From contig NZ_JACIBC010000012.1 in NCBI RefSeq assembly GCF_014195095.1, positions 1 through 64,000 of the forward strand: a stretch of 64,000 nucleotides of DNA. Direction: 5' to 3'. How positions within the stretch are numbered: the stretch's first letter is position 1; each line of letters opens with the position of its first letter. The notes below the pieces were generated by a model, which had not been told where the DNA came from, did no database searches, and saw only the letters and a program-made list of their open reading frames with translations. Shown here in pieces: positions 32,853 through 41,420 of this stretch. The position numbers were made by a program, and so were the translations under genes. This DNA comes from Rhizobium sp. BK602. Lineage in GTDB: Bacteria > Pseudomonadota > Alphaproteobacteria > Rhizobiales > Rhizobiaceae.

Positions 32853-34040
32853 CTAATGACTATGGCCGAGAGCCCGCAGCCATTTGTCGAAGGAAGGAGT
32901 TCCCTCGACAGTGGAAGCCGGTGTCTCCGAATGGCCGAGATAGGGAGGGACGGTCAGGTTGCGTGCCTCGCGAGGGCTGTAGCCGAACTCCTTGCTGAAC
33001 GCTCGGCTGAAATGGGCGGCGGATGAGAAGCCGATGTCAAAGGCGATATCGGCGACCGGCTGCCGGTTCGTAGTGTCGCTGAGGGCGGCATGGGCGGCGA
33101 GAAGGCGCCGCCGCTGAATATAGTGATGAACGCCGCCGTCCGGCCCGAACACCTGGTATAAGCGCGTGCGTGAAATACCGAGCTCCCGGCACAGGCGTTC
33201 CGTCGTCAGGTCGGAGGACTTCAAATTGCGCTGAACGAAACGGCGCATGCGCTCCATCAAGGCCCAGGTGCTATGGGGCTCTGGGACGGACGAAGCTTCC
33301 GCCGAGGAGGAAACGCAGGTCAAAATCATATCGCGCGTCGTCTGCACCACATGCGGAAAATCTCTTTCCGCGAAGCCCGCGAGATTGGCCTCGATGCTGT
33401 CGAGATAATCGACCAGCATTTTGGTGTAGGTTCCGGACAGGACGATGTTGTTCCTGATCTCGGTGGAGCCGGGATTGTCAAAAAGCAATTCCCGCGGCAA
33501 ATAAAGCGACAGGCTCTGCGCCTGGGTCGAGCGTCCCCTGAAGGGATGACCCAAAGACCGCAGTTCCACCGTTGCGGGCTCGCCCTCGCTGACACGCCCG
33601 TCGACCTCCGTCCAGGTGTGGCCGCTGCGCAGTATCGAGACGTGCCAATGATCAATGAGATCCGACCGCACCTTTGCCAGCGAGCGCATATAGCTGTGTG
33701 GAGGGGTATTTTGCTGCACCACCAACATCCCGCCGAGATTCCACGCGGTATGATCGGCTGCAAACTCCACCTGTTGCGAAATGTCCGGGCGCCTGACCTC
33801 CATGAGGGGAGCCATATAGGCTTGCCAGGCAGAAAATTGCTCGTCCGGTTTCAGTTCGCGGGTGGAAAACGACAGCGGCGTCAGCGTCGGTGAAGCGGGC
33901 TGCCTATTCTCGCTGGCTCTTTCCTGCCGCGGAAAACGGCGGCGTTCGACCTGTGCGTCGCTGCTTGCGTCGCTTCGCGGCTTGTTCTTGTTATCGACAG
34001 CAGGTGCTGCGGCTTGTTCGTCGCGTCGAAGGTCTGACAA
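32853..34040 (-). CDS. AraC family transcriptional regulator (paralogue 2)
   Basis: 395 residues from TTG 34040, preceded by GGAGGGG at good spacing. The first 55 residues are polar and low-complexity. Residues about 60-250 are the AraC-binding-like sensor domain (AWQAYMAPLMEVRRP, WNLGGMLVVQQNTPP, DHWHVSILRSGHTWT, VELRSLGHPF). The two helix-turn-helix motifs follow at about 275-370 (LCRELGISRTRLYQVF, IGFSSAAHFSRAFSKEFGYSP). It parallels the regulator at 21815 in every block, which indicates an old duplication. It lies on the far side of the polysaccharide operon. It is divergent from the GGDEF-EAL gene across 671 bp. Ligand and targets are unknown; the palindrome in the operon leader is a candidate site. 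Confidence 0.85.
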   Translation of the reverse strand: MSDLRRDEQAAAPAVDNKNKPRSDASSDAQVERRRFPRQERASENRQPASPTLTPLSFSTRELKPDEQFSAWQAYMAPLMEVRRPDISQQVEFAADHTAWNLGGMLVVQQNTPPHSYMRSLAKVRSDLIDHWHVSILRSGHTWTEVDGRVSEGEPATVELRSLGHPFRGRSTQAQSLSLYLPRELLFDNPGSTEIRNNIVLSGTYTKMLVDYLDSIEANLAGFAERDFPHVVQTTRDMILTCVSSSAEASSVPEPHSTWALMERMRRFVQRNLKSSDLTTERLCRELGISRTRLYQVFGPDGGVHHYIQRRRLLAAHAALSDTTNRQPVADIAFDIGFSSAAHFSRAFSKEFGYSPREARNLTVPPYLGHSETPASTVEGTPSFDKWLRALGHSH

Positions 34041-34711
34041 TTTGGCCCCTCCAGAGCCGGAGCCTCATATACGCTTGCGGTGTCGATGCCTTGAATCCCC
34101 GGCCGACAGCCAGCTTGTTTCCAGATATGATCCCGTTACCGACTATTGTCCACGCAATTTCTTGCGAAGATTGTAATATCCCGACATATACGCAAGTTTT
34201 CCGGCCGGTCTTCTTGCCGGATGCTGTGCCGTTCCGGCAATCTGCGGTCTTTGAAGCAGATCGGCCGTGACGCACTGCCAACGGTTTTCGCGCGGCCGCC
34301 GATGCCCCGCCGGATCGGCGACGGGAACCCGCTCCAGGCAAGGACCGCATGCGTCGAATGCGGCCACAATTTTCTTCCGTCTCCTCCCCGTGACCTGTCG
34401 CCGTCCTTCAACGACATCGGAAGGTTGCAAAAGCATTGAAGGAGCCTTGAGGAAAAAAGCGCAATAATCCTTCAAAACTATGGGCCTCCGATCTTTGCAT
34501 ATCATAGTGTTCATTGGCTATTTCCTAATTGAATATCTAGTAATATACTCGCGACAACGGACTCGCCGCTGACGTGCAAGGCACTTCGTTTTGGTGGAGT
34601 CTCCGCTGCGACCGCAGCGAAAGATACGCTGGCGTATAGACGAGACATGTCGGTGAGAGGTTGGGGAGCGGCTGCATCAGGGGGATGGGCCGGTTTGGGA
34701 GGTGTAACCTT
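34041..34711. other. Divergent intergenic region, no convincing gene
   Basis: 671 bp between the AraC gene (minus) and the GGDEF-EAL gene (plus). Frames of 60-120 codons exist on both strands (for example 34143-34514 minus) but have no ribosome site, unusual residues (many Arg and Pro), and no recognised family. An AT-rich part near 34480-34550 probably contains promoters. No repeat or structured RNA was recognised. Confidence 0.4.
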
Positions 34712-36424
34712 ATGCCCGAAAACCGTGTGAATTGGCCGAAGCTGGTTCCACAAAAATCCGAATTTGACAGCAGCTCCGAGGCGCTATTCTCCCTCTGGAG
34801 TCCTGATTTCACGCTCATCGATTGCTCCGAGAAATTTAAAGATCATGTCGGCCTCGCGTCTCAGGCGGGCGTGACGTTGTGGGAGGCCTATCCGCTTCTG
34901 GCAGGATCCGCGCTGGCGGCCGTCGTGCAGCTCGTGATCGATACCGGCCAGCCACGCACCATCCAGCTCGACGCCACGGCGCCCGAACGGCGCGATCTGC
35001 TGCTGTTCTATACTCAGGCCGGGCTGGCCATCATCGATATCAACACGACCGATGCCGGCGCCAATGCGAGAACGGCATCATTCGGGGATACTGAACGGGC
35101 GCGTCTCGTCCATCAAGCGACGCATGATGTCCTGACAGGGTTGCCCAATCGCCGTCAATTCAGCGAGGAACTCGAGAAGCTGCTCCCGGCCGACGGGAAA
35201 ACGGGCGTTGCCCTGATGCAGCTCGACCTGGATGATTTCAAGCCCGTCAACGATACGCTGGGGCATGGCGCCGGCGATACGGTGCTTCGGCTCGCCGCCG
35301 AAAGGATAAGGCGCGCGCTCGGGCAAAACGGGACGGCCTATCGCCTGGCCGGCGACGAATTCGCGGTCATTCAGGTCGCCGCGCAACAACCCGCCGAGGC
35401 CGAAAAACTGGCGGAAGAACTGGTTGCCGAATTCAAGAAGCCCTTCACCATCGATGGCATCTCGTTGTTCGTCGGCGCCAGCATCGGGGTTGCGCATGCG
35501 CCGCGTGACGGCAATGCCGGCGAACAGCTGATGAAGGCTGCGGATGTGGCTCTCTATGCCGCCAAGAAGGACGGGCGGCGCTGCGCGCGAACGTTCGATC
35601 CCGGCATGCTGCTGGTTTTGGAGCAGAGGGAGCTGCTGCGGCGAAGCCTGCGCGTCGCGCTCCAGCGCGACGAGTTCTTCATCGAGTACCAGCCACTGGT
35701 GAGGCCGCCGTTCATCATCGCCGGGTTCGAAGCATTGCTGCGGTGGCGGCATCCGATGCTCGGGATAATTCCGCCCATGTCCTTCATTCCCATGGCGGAG
35801 GCCGACGGACTCATGAGCGAGATCGGCCAATGGCTGCTCGAGGAAGCATGCCGGGAGGCTCTCACCTGGCCCGAACATTTCACCGTCGCCGTCAATCTGT
35901 CGCCGGCCGAGTTTCTGGCCCCCGGCCTTACCGACAGGATCTCCCAGACACTCGATATCGTCGGCTTCCCCGCCGAGCGCCTGGAGCTGGAGATCACGGA
36001 AAACGTGCTGCTGGAGCGCACCATCAACAATCTCGACACGTTGAATACGCTCAATGTGCTCGGCATCCAGATTTCGCTCGACGACTTCGGGACGGAATAT
36101 TCGTCGCTGAGCTACCTGAAGAATTTTCCGTTCGATAACATCAAAATCGACAAGTATTTCATCAAGGACCTGCTGGAAGACGAGAAGAGCCAGACGATCG
36201 TTCGATCCATCATCGCCCTGGCGCATGGCCTTGACATGAGCGTGACGGCGGAAGGCGTGGAGACGGCGCAGCAAGTGTCCTGGCTTCAGGCCGAAGGCTG
36301 CGATCGACTGCAGGGGTTTTATCTCAGCCCGCCCATCAGCACCGATCTGATCGATGACTTCATCGGGCAACGAACGCCCATTTTCGCGACCGCCGCCTAT
36401 CACGGCGATCGTCCCAGTCCCTGA
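34712..36424 (+). CDS. GGDEF-EAL domain protein (c-di-GMP phosphodiesterase/cyclase)
   Basis: 570 residues from ATG 34712, with GGGAGGTG upstream. Residues 1-120 form a PAS-like sensor (SLWSPDFTLIDCSEKFKDHV). GGDEF domain, about 140-300: HDVLTGLPNRRQF, LDLDDFKPVNDTLGHGAGD and active-site AGDEF (first Gly replaced by Ala). EAL domain, about 310-555: FEALLRW, VNLSPAEF, ELEITENVLLERT, LDDFGTEYSSL, NIKIDKYFI, AEGVET and QGFYLSPP. All metal and catalytic positions of EAL are present, so hydrolysis of c-di-GMP is likely; cyclase activity is uncertain. It lacks membrane segments. The gene leads into the partner-switching cluster, 36 nt before its first gene, so it is probably transcribed with it. 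Confidence 0.88.
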   Translation: MPENRVNWPKLVPQKSEFDSSSEALFSLWSPDFTLIDCSEKFKDHVGLASQAGVTLWEAYPLLAGSALAAVVQLVIDTGQPRTIQLDATAPERRDLLLFYTQAGLAIIDINTTDAGANARTASFGDTERARLVHQATHDVLTGLPNRRQFSEELEKLLPADGKTGVALMQLDLDDFKPVNDTLGHGAGDTVLRLAAERIRRALGQNGTAYRLAGDEFAVIQVAAQQPAEAEKLAEELVAEFKKPFTIDGISLFVGASIGVAHAPRDGNAGEQLMKAADVALYAAKKDGRRCARTFDPGMLLVLEQRELLRRSLRVALQRDEFFIEYQPLVRPPFIIAGFEALLRWRHPMLGIIPPMSFIPMAEADGLMSEIGQWLLEEACREALTWPEHFTVAVNLSPAEFLAPGLTDRISQTLDIVGFPAERLELEITENVLLERTINNLDTLNTLNVLGIQISLDDFGTEYSSLSYLKNFPFDNIKIDKYFIKDLLEDEKSQTIVRSIIALAHGLDMSVTAEGVETAQQVSWLQAEGCDRLQGFYLSPPISTDLIDDFIGQRTPIFATAAYHGDRPSP

Positions 36425-36460
36425 ACAATGCCATGCGCCGATCCGTCAAGGGAGGTTTCG

Positions 36461-36976
36461 GTGAATATAAAAGAAACGCCGACGCATACCGCCTTCGAAC
36501 AATTGCTCGATCTGGAGATGGAGATGGCGACCTTCGTTGCAGACTGGCTGTATTGCGATCAGTGTGCCAACTACGTCGCTCGAATGGTCAGTCATGACCG
36601 CCGTGATCCCATTCGTCATGCGAACCTGCTTTCGGCGGCTCTCAACGAGCTTCTGGAGATGTCGTTTCACTCGAACGAATATGGCGGCAAGTTTGCATGC
36701 CGCTTCTATCGTTGCGCCGACATCGAGCGCGTTGAATTGACCTTTCCCTGTTCACCTCAGAAATATCAATTCTACAGTGAGGTGGTGGCGGGTCTCAAAA
36801 GCGATCAGTTATTCGCGAGTTATCTCGAGGTCATCGCAAGCGATACGGCACCCGCGGACCAGGCGATCCTGCTGGGCCTGGCCGTCAATTACGACGCTGT
36901 CATTCAGCTACATGACGCCAGCGCCGGCCTCCTCACATTCATCGTCGATCTGCCGCTTGAGAGGCTACTCAATTGA
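36461..36976 (+). CDS. SiaB/slr1658-like GHKL-fold protein 1 (degenerate N-box)
   Basis: 171 residues from GTG 36461, with AAGGGAGG 4 nt upstream; the longer frame lacks such a site. Residues about 50-75 hold the N-box-like segment SAALNELLEMSFHSNEYGG. In the paralogue at 40510 this reads TNELIENAIKF, so the second, magnesium-binding Asn is Met here. The later glycine-rich ATP-lid loop (SGLGLL in the paralogue) is replaced by ILLGLAVNYDAV. It may have lost ATP binding and act as a pure binding partner of the STAS domain that is encoded next with a 4-nt overlap. Cytoplasmic, no membrane segment. Family assignment (DUF6272-type) is by pattern only. Confidence 0.6.
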   Translation: MNIKETPTHTAFEQLLDLEMEMATFVADWLYCDQCANYVARMVSHDRRDPIRHANLLSAALNELLEMSFHSNEYGGKFACRFYRCADIERVELTFPCSPQKYQFYSEVVAGLKSDQLFASYLEVIASDTAPADQAILLGLAVNYDAVIQLHDASAGLLTFIVDLPLERLLN

Positions 36977-38148
36977 GCGAAGATTCTTCCGTCAGCTTCA
37001 CCGCGCAATTCAACCTCAGCAATCAGGAATTTTCCCTGACGGGCGTGCTGCGACCGCGTTCATTGGCGGAAATCGCCGATGCCCTGGCCTTGCTGCGAAG
37101 CGCCATCGAGACTGTCAAGGGTGTCTGCTACGTCAATCTCAAACGCGTCACCCACATGAACAACACGGCGTTTCGAGCCTTGACGCGCGTGCTGGTCGAT
37201 GCGTCCCGCTCGAGGCCGGAGCTTAAATTCGTTGTCGTCGCTTCGAGCGTCGTTGCCTGGGCGTCCCGACAGTTTCAGCATCTTTGCGATCTTTCACCCA
37301 ATATTGTCGTCGAGATTTACGACTCCGCCTTCTATCCCGGCCAGACCTTCGTCGAGAATCAGAGCTTCATTCCGATCCTCAGAACACAGACGAAAATGAC
37401 CTGGCGGCATGAGCGGGAGATATTGCCCCGCCACGGGCTTCGCGAAGGCATGAGCATTGCGGATATCTGTTGTGGCATCGGCGATTTCGCGATGCTTTTG
37501 CGAAAGGAGTTCGCGCCGGCCAAGATCGTCGCTTTGGATCATTCGGCTTTGAGTCTTGACTATGCCCGCGCGGTAGCGGAAGATTTCGATGTTCGAGATA
37601 TCGAATATACTTATGGTGACGCGTCGCAGATGCTTTTCGAAAGCGACCAGTTCGATTTTGTCACCTGTAGACACTCGCTGCAAATCTTTGATCGCCCGGA
37701 TTTACTACTGAGGGAACTTTATCGGATCTGCAAGCCGGGCGGCAGAGTCTATATTACCAACGAGAAGAACTCCCATTGTCTCGGCGAACCACGGTCAGAC
37801 AGTATTCAGTGGACGTATACCGAGGTTGCCAAGCTTTTCGCCTACTTCGACATGGATGTCGAGATGGGACCCAAGGGTAGACGCCTATTGCTGGATGCCG
37901 GTTTTACGGATGTCAAAATGGAGAGCTTCATGGTGACCAATCTCGACGGCGACCCCCGGGACTTTGCGGATATCATTACCGCATGGGAAAATGTCTATGC
38001 GGGCGAGATGGCGGTCAAGAGAGGCGATCCGCCGGACTTCATCGAGCGCTTCAGGCAAGGCTTCGAAGATCACATTTTCGCCGCGCTTCATCCCAGGGGA
38101 TATGCCGGTTGGCCCATCTGGGCAGCATCGGGGCAGAAGCCGCTATGA
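36973..38148 (+). CDS. STAS-domain / SAM-dependent methyltransferase fusion protein
   Basis: 391 residues from TTG 36973, overlapping the previous stop by 4 nt. Residues about 1-125 are a STAS-like domain of the slr1659 type: VCYVNLKRVTHMNNTAFRAL, then FVVVASSVVAWASRQFQHL. The phospho-acceptor position is Thr65 (NNTA), where the paralogue at 41082 has Ser62 (NSSG). Residues about 145-385 are a class I methyltransferase: motif I IADICCGIGDFAMLL (about 162-176), Asp189 in VALDHS, YGDASQM, and FDFVTCRHSLQIFDRP, with a C-terminal lid. A phosphorylation-dependent partner switch could therefore control methyl transfer. The methyl acceptor is unknown. The fusion is unusual; such STAS proteins normally stand alone. 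Confidence 0.75.
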   Translation: MSEDSSVSFTAQFNLSNQEFSLTGVLRPRSLAEIADALALLRSAIETVKGVCYVNLKRVTHMNNTAFRALTRVLVDASRSRPELKFVVVASSVVAWASRQFQHLCDLSPNIVVEIYDSAFYPGQTFVENQSFIPILRTQTKMTWRHEREILPRHGLREGMSIADICCGIGDFAMLLRKEFAPAKIVALDHSALSLDYARAVAEDFDVRDIEYTYGDASQMLFESDQFDFVTCRHSLQIFDRPDLLLRELYRICKPGGRVYITNEKNSHCLGEPRSDSIQWTYTEVAKLFAYFDMDVEMGPKGRRLLLDAGFTDVKMESFMVTNLDGDPRDFADIITAWENVYAGEMAVKRGDPPDFIERFRQGFEDHIFAALHPRGYAGWPIWAASGQKPL

Positions 38149-40505
38149 TGCACGCGCCGATCACGCCACAGAAACTGGGACTGCGGTCGTTTCGGGCCAA
38201 ATTCATCATCGTCGTTGGCGGTGCGGTGCTCTTCGACCTGCTGGTCAGCGGCGGTCTGGCGCTCTGGAATGTGCAGCGTCTTTCCCGTAACGCCACGATG
38301 GAGGTTGGCGACGGCCTTGAGAGAGCCAGCCAGGACTACATTCGCTCCTACACCAATTCCACGGCAGCCCAGGTCGGCCTGCTCCTCGATCAGGTCCACT
38401 CGGACGTCAAGGCGTTGGCGGGCGTGCTGCAGGACCAGGTCGATCATCCGACCAGGAACGGCGACATCGGTGCGGCCATGGCGAAAGCGGCCCCTGGTGC
38501 GGTGACCGTCACTTACGATTCGACTGGCCAATGGGCGCAAAATCTTCCCGGATCGCCGTCGGTGGTCAGCGTATGGGGCTATCTGCTGGATAAGGACCAT
38601 CGTCCGTTGCCGCAGGTCCAGGCCGATATCGAAACAAGTGCGGTGCTTGATCTCGTCGCTCCGTCTCTCCTGCAGAACGGCGCTTCGAAACTGCAAATGT
38701 ACTATATCGGCCCCAGGGAGCGCCCGATCTTCCGGACCGCGCCTTACACGGCGCAGGCCCAGACATTCGACAGGCTCTATCCGGGCCATAACAGCGCGGA
38801 TTTCTGGACCTTCTTCTTTCCCGGCCTCTATGAATCCTGGCAGCAATGGGCGTCGAACGCCGCGTCGCGGCCGGTGGCCGACAATATTACGCAGACCGCT
38901 CCTTATACGGATGCGATTACCGGAAAATTGATCGTCAGCTTCTTTCACCCGCTCTGGACGGCCGATCGGCATGATGTGGCCGGTGCGGCGGGCGCCGATA
39001 TCACCCTCAATCAGCTGGCCGAGATCGTCGAGAACGTGAAGGTCGCCGAAAGCGGCTTCGGCTTCCTGACCATGTCCAACGGCAACGTCGTCGCCATCAA
39101 TCCGGTCGGAGAAAAGATCATCGGCCTGCGCTCGGCAAGCGATGCGGCCAACAAGGGCGTGACGGGCCTCGACCGCTCCCTGCGCAACAGTACGCAAAAG
39201 GCCATCTCGACCCTGCCGCTCGATGCCGATGGCGTCATCCAGCATATTTCGCTGAACGAACAGGGCGAGGATGTTCCCTATCTGGTCGTGGTCAAGCAGC
39301 TGCATGCGACCAATCTCTGGGTGAACGGCCCGATCCAGCGCGAGGTCATGTCGCTCGGCATCGTCGTGCCGGAGCGCGAGATTTATGCGTCGCTCATCGC
39401 TGCCAAAGACCAGATATCGCGCGCCACCAATCGCATATTGCTCTATCAGATCATGGCGGTTCTCGTGTCGTTGCTGATCGTGACGGCCGCCGTGTTTGCC
39501 GCATCGAAGCGTATTACCAGCGGCATCAGCGCCCTGGCGGAAGCGGCAAAGCGCATACAGGCCAAGGACTATTCCGTCCGCGTGGACATTCCCACCAAGG
39601 ATGAGGTCGCCGAAGCCGGCCTGGCATTCAACCGCATGGCGGAAGACATCAGCTTCCATACGGAAAATCTGGAAAGGCTGGTGACCGACCGGACCAAGGA
39701 GATCGAGGCCGCCAAGGAGGAGATCTCTGCGCTGAACGGCCAGTTGAAGAGCGAGAATCTGCGTCTTGGCGCCGAATTGGACGTGGCGCGGCAGATTCAG
39801 CTGATGGTGCTGCCGCGCGCCAAGGAGCTGACGGCGATCGACGATCTGGAGATTGCCGCCTATATGCGCCCCGCGGATGAAATTGGCGGCGACTACTACG
39901 ATGTCCTGCAGAACGGAAAGAATCTGAAAATCGGCATCGGCGATGTCACCGGCCATGGGCTGGAAAGCGGCGTTTTGATGCTGATGGTGCAATCGATCGC
40001 GCGGGCGCTGCTCGAAGCCGGCGAAACCGATCCCGCGCAATTTATCACCGACCTGAACCGCGCCATCTTCAAGAATATCGAGCGGACAAAAACCGACAAG
40101 CATCTCACCTTGTCCTTCCTCGACTATAATGGCGAGCAATTGACGATATCGGGCCAGCATGAGGATATGGTCGTCGTCCGCAAGACGGGTGAGGTCGAGC
40201 GGATCGATACCGGCGACCTTGGTCTGCCGGTTGGTCTGGAACCCGACATATCGCCATTCGTCGCCGTCAAGGAAATATCCTTCCAGAAGGGCGATATGGT
40301 CGTCCTGCACACCGACGGCGTGACCGAAGCCGAGAATGCCAAGGGCGAGCTGTTTGGCATCGAACGGCTATGCGAGGGCGCTCGCCGCTTGCATGGCCGA
40401 TCCGCTCAAGAGGTCGTGGACGGCATTCTCGCCGAGCTCATGGCCTATATCGGCACGCAAAAGATCCATGACGATATTACTCTCGTCGTGATGCGGCACA
40501 GGTGA
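38145..40505 (+). CDS. Membrane PP2C (SpoIIE/RsbU-like) phosphatase with HAMP domain (SiaA-like)
   Basis: 786 residues from ATG 38145 (overlaps the previous stop). TM1 (about 18-38), a large periplasmic sensor of about 400 residues (dCache-like, with WTFFFPGLYESWQQW and ADITLNQLAEIVENV), TM2 (about 430-455), HAMP (to about 505), a short coiled coil with ARQIQLMVLP, and the PP2C domain (about 545-786). Its metal sites are IGGDYYDV, IGDVTGHGLESG, HTDGVTEAEN and DDITLVVM. It removes phosphate from STAS partners in response to an external signal. In the SiaABCD pathway of Pseudomonas the matching protein controls a c-di-GMP enzyme, a parallel to the GGDEF-EAL gene here. One phosphatase here sits between two kinase/STAS pairs. 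Confidence 0.85.
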   Translation: MMHAPITPQKLGLRSFRAKFIIVVGGAVLFDLLVSGGLALWNVQRLSRNATMEVGDGLERASQDYIRSYTNSTAAQVGLLLDQVHSDVKALAGVLQDQVDHPTRNGDIGAAMAKAAPGAVTVTYDSTGQWAQNLPGSPSVVSVWGYLLDKDHRPLPQVQADIETSAVLDLVAPSLLQNGASKLQMYYIGPRERPIFRTAPYTAQAQTFDRLYPGHNSADFWTFFFPGLYESWQQWASNAASRPVADNITQTAPYTDAITGKLIVSFFHPLWTADRHDVAGAAGADITLNQLAEIVENVKVAESGFGFLTMSNGNVVAINPVGEKIIGLRSASDAANKGVTGLDRSLRNSTQKAISTLPLDADGVIQHISLNEQGEDVPYLVVVKQLHATNLWVNGPIQREVMSLGIVVPEREIYASLIAAKDQISRATNRILLYQIMAVLVSLLIVTAAVFAASKRITSGISALAEAAKRIQAKDYSVRVDIPTKDEVAEAGLAFNRMAEDISFHTENLERLVTDRTKEIEAAKEEISALNGQLKSENLRLGAELDVARQIQLMVLPRAKELTAIDDLEIAAYMRPADEIGGDYYDVLQNGKNLKIGIGDVTGHGLESGVLMLMVQSIARALLEAGETDPAQFITDLNRAIFKNIERTKTDKHLTLSFLDYNGEQLTISGQHEDMVVVRKTGEVERIDTGDLGLPVGLEPDISPFVAVKEISFQKGDMVVLHTDGVTEAENAKGELFGIERLCEGARRLHGRSAQEVVDGILAELMAYIGTQKIHDDITLVVMRHR

Positions 40506-40509
40506 AGGC

Positions 40510-41064
40510 ATGACAACGGTCTTTTACGGTCGAGAACATCTGCTCCCCTTCGACACCAGCCGCGCGGTCCGGCTTTGCCTGCTGGACGGACCGCTCGGTC
40601 TCGGCTGGAAGCATTCCTCCATGACCTCCGACTTTATCGCGGAAATGGTGGCGCTGCGCTTCCGGCCGGCGAGGCGCCAATACAAGCTGGTCAGCTACGA
40701 CATCGGCTATGTGACGAACGAGCTGATCGAAAACGCGATCAAGTTTCGCACACATGGCGAGATCGTCGTTGAAGTTTTGGCCGACGCGGATAGTTTTAAG
40801 ATACGAGTATCGAATTTCGTCGATGATGATGCGGCAACCAGGTTTCAGCAATTGTTGTCGGATGTGATGGCAGGCGATCCGGGTGACCTGCTCATCCAGC
40901 AGCTCGAGGCGAGCGCGACGCAAAGTGGCAACACCTCGGGACTGGGGCTGCTGACGTTGATGAGCGACTATCAAGTGCATCTGGCTTGGCGTTTCGAGGT
41001 CGACAGCCCGCACAAGCGTACGAAACTTGAAACCTATGCGTCGATGGCGATTGGGCTGTCTTAA
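40510..41064 (+). CDS. SiaB/slr1658-like GHKL-fold kinase 2
   Basis: 184 residues; GAAGG precedes ATG 40510, 4 nt after the phosphatase stop. The N-box is complete (YVTNELIENAIKF, Asn70 and Asn74), and a glycine-rich lid follows near residue 140 (NTSGLGLLTLMSDY). This is the pattern of anti-sigma-factor-type Ser/Thr kinases and of SiaB. It should phosphorylate the STAS protein encoded next (17 nt away) and possibly the STAS-methyltransferase fusion. No membrane segment. It is the intact counterpart of the protein at 36461. That both are present suggests either two partners or one active kinase and one decoy. Confidence 0.75.
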   Translation: MTTVFYGREHLLPFDTSRAVRLCLLDGPLGLGWKHSSMTSDFIAEMVALRFRPARRQYKLVSYDIGYVTNELIENAIKFRTHGEIVVEVLADADSFKIRVSNFVDDDAATRFQQLLSDVMAGDPGDLLIQQLEASATQSGNTSGLGLLTLMSDYQVHLAWRFEVDSPHKRTKLETYASMAIGLS

Positions 41065-41081
41065 ACCTGCGGAGATATGCC

Positions 41082-41420
41082 ATGGAAATCAGGGAAGAAG
41101 CGTTCCGTGTTTGGTCCGAAGGCAGCACAGTCTATTTCGACGGGACCATGCGCCTGGCAGGACCGGACGCCTATTCGCCGGTTTACAGCCTGGCCATGAA
41201 AGCGCTTGAAGATGGTGGCGGCAAGACGATTTTCGACCTGACCGGTCTGCAATTCCTGAACTCGTCCGGCATAAACCTGCTCGCCAAACTGACGATCGAG
41301 GCGCGCAAGCATCCTGACATCCACCTGACCGTATGCGGTTCGTCCCAGGTTCCATGGCAGATGAAATCGCTGCCGAACCTCAAGAAACTGCATCCGGGCC
41401 TCGATCTGCGGCTGACCTGA
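41082..41420 (+). CDS. STAS domain protein (slr1659-like anti-sigma-factor-antagonist type)
   Basis: 112 residues, a single STAS domain. The strand-turn-helix KTIFDLTGLQFLNSSGINLLAKL contains Ser61-Ser62; Ser62 matches the usual phosphorylated Ser (DSSG in SpoIIAA). A second strand, HLTVCGSSQVPWQMKSL, matches the fusion protein at 36973 well enough to show common origin. As in partner switching, its phospho-state (set by the kinase before it and the phosphatase) would decide which protein it binds. No sigma factor of the general stress type is in the operon, so the output may be the methyltransferase or the GGDEF-EAL protein. It is the last gene of the cluster. Confidence 0.8.
   Translation: MEIREEAFRVWSEGSTVYFDGTMRLAGPDAYSPVYSLAMKALEDGGGKTIFDLTGLQFLNSSGINLLAKLTIEARKHPDIHLTVCGSSQVPWQMKSLPNLKKLHPGLDLRLT

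Noticed and set aside
34143..34514. 123-codon minus-strand frame in the gap before the GGDEF-EAL gene
   Set aside because: Arg/Pro-rich product, no ribosome site, overlapping frames on the other strand of equal quality.
38088..40310. 740-codon open frame on the minus strand
   Set aside because: Antisense shadow of the PP2C phosphatase gene; no ribosome site, no recognisable domain.
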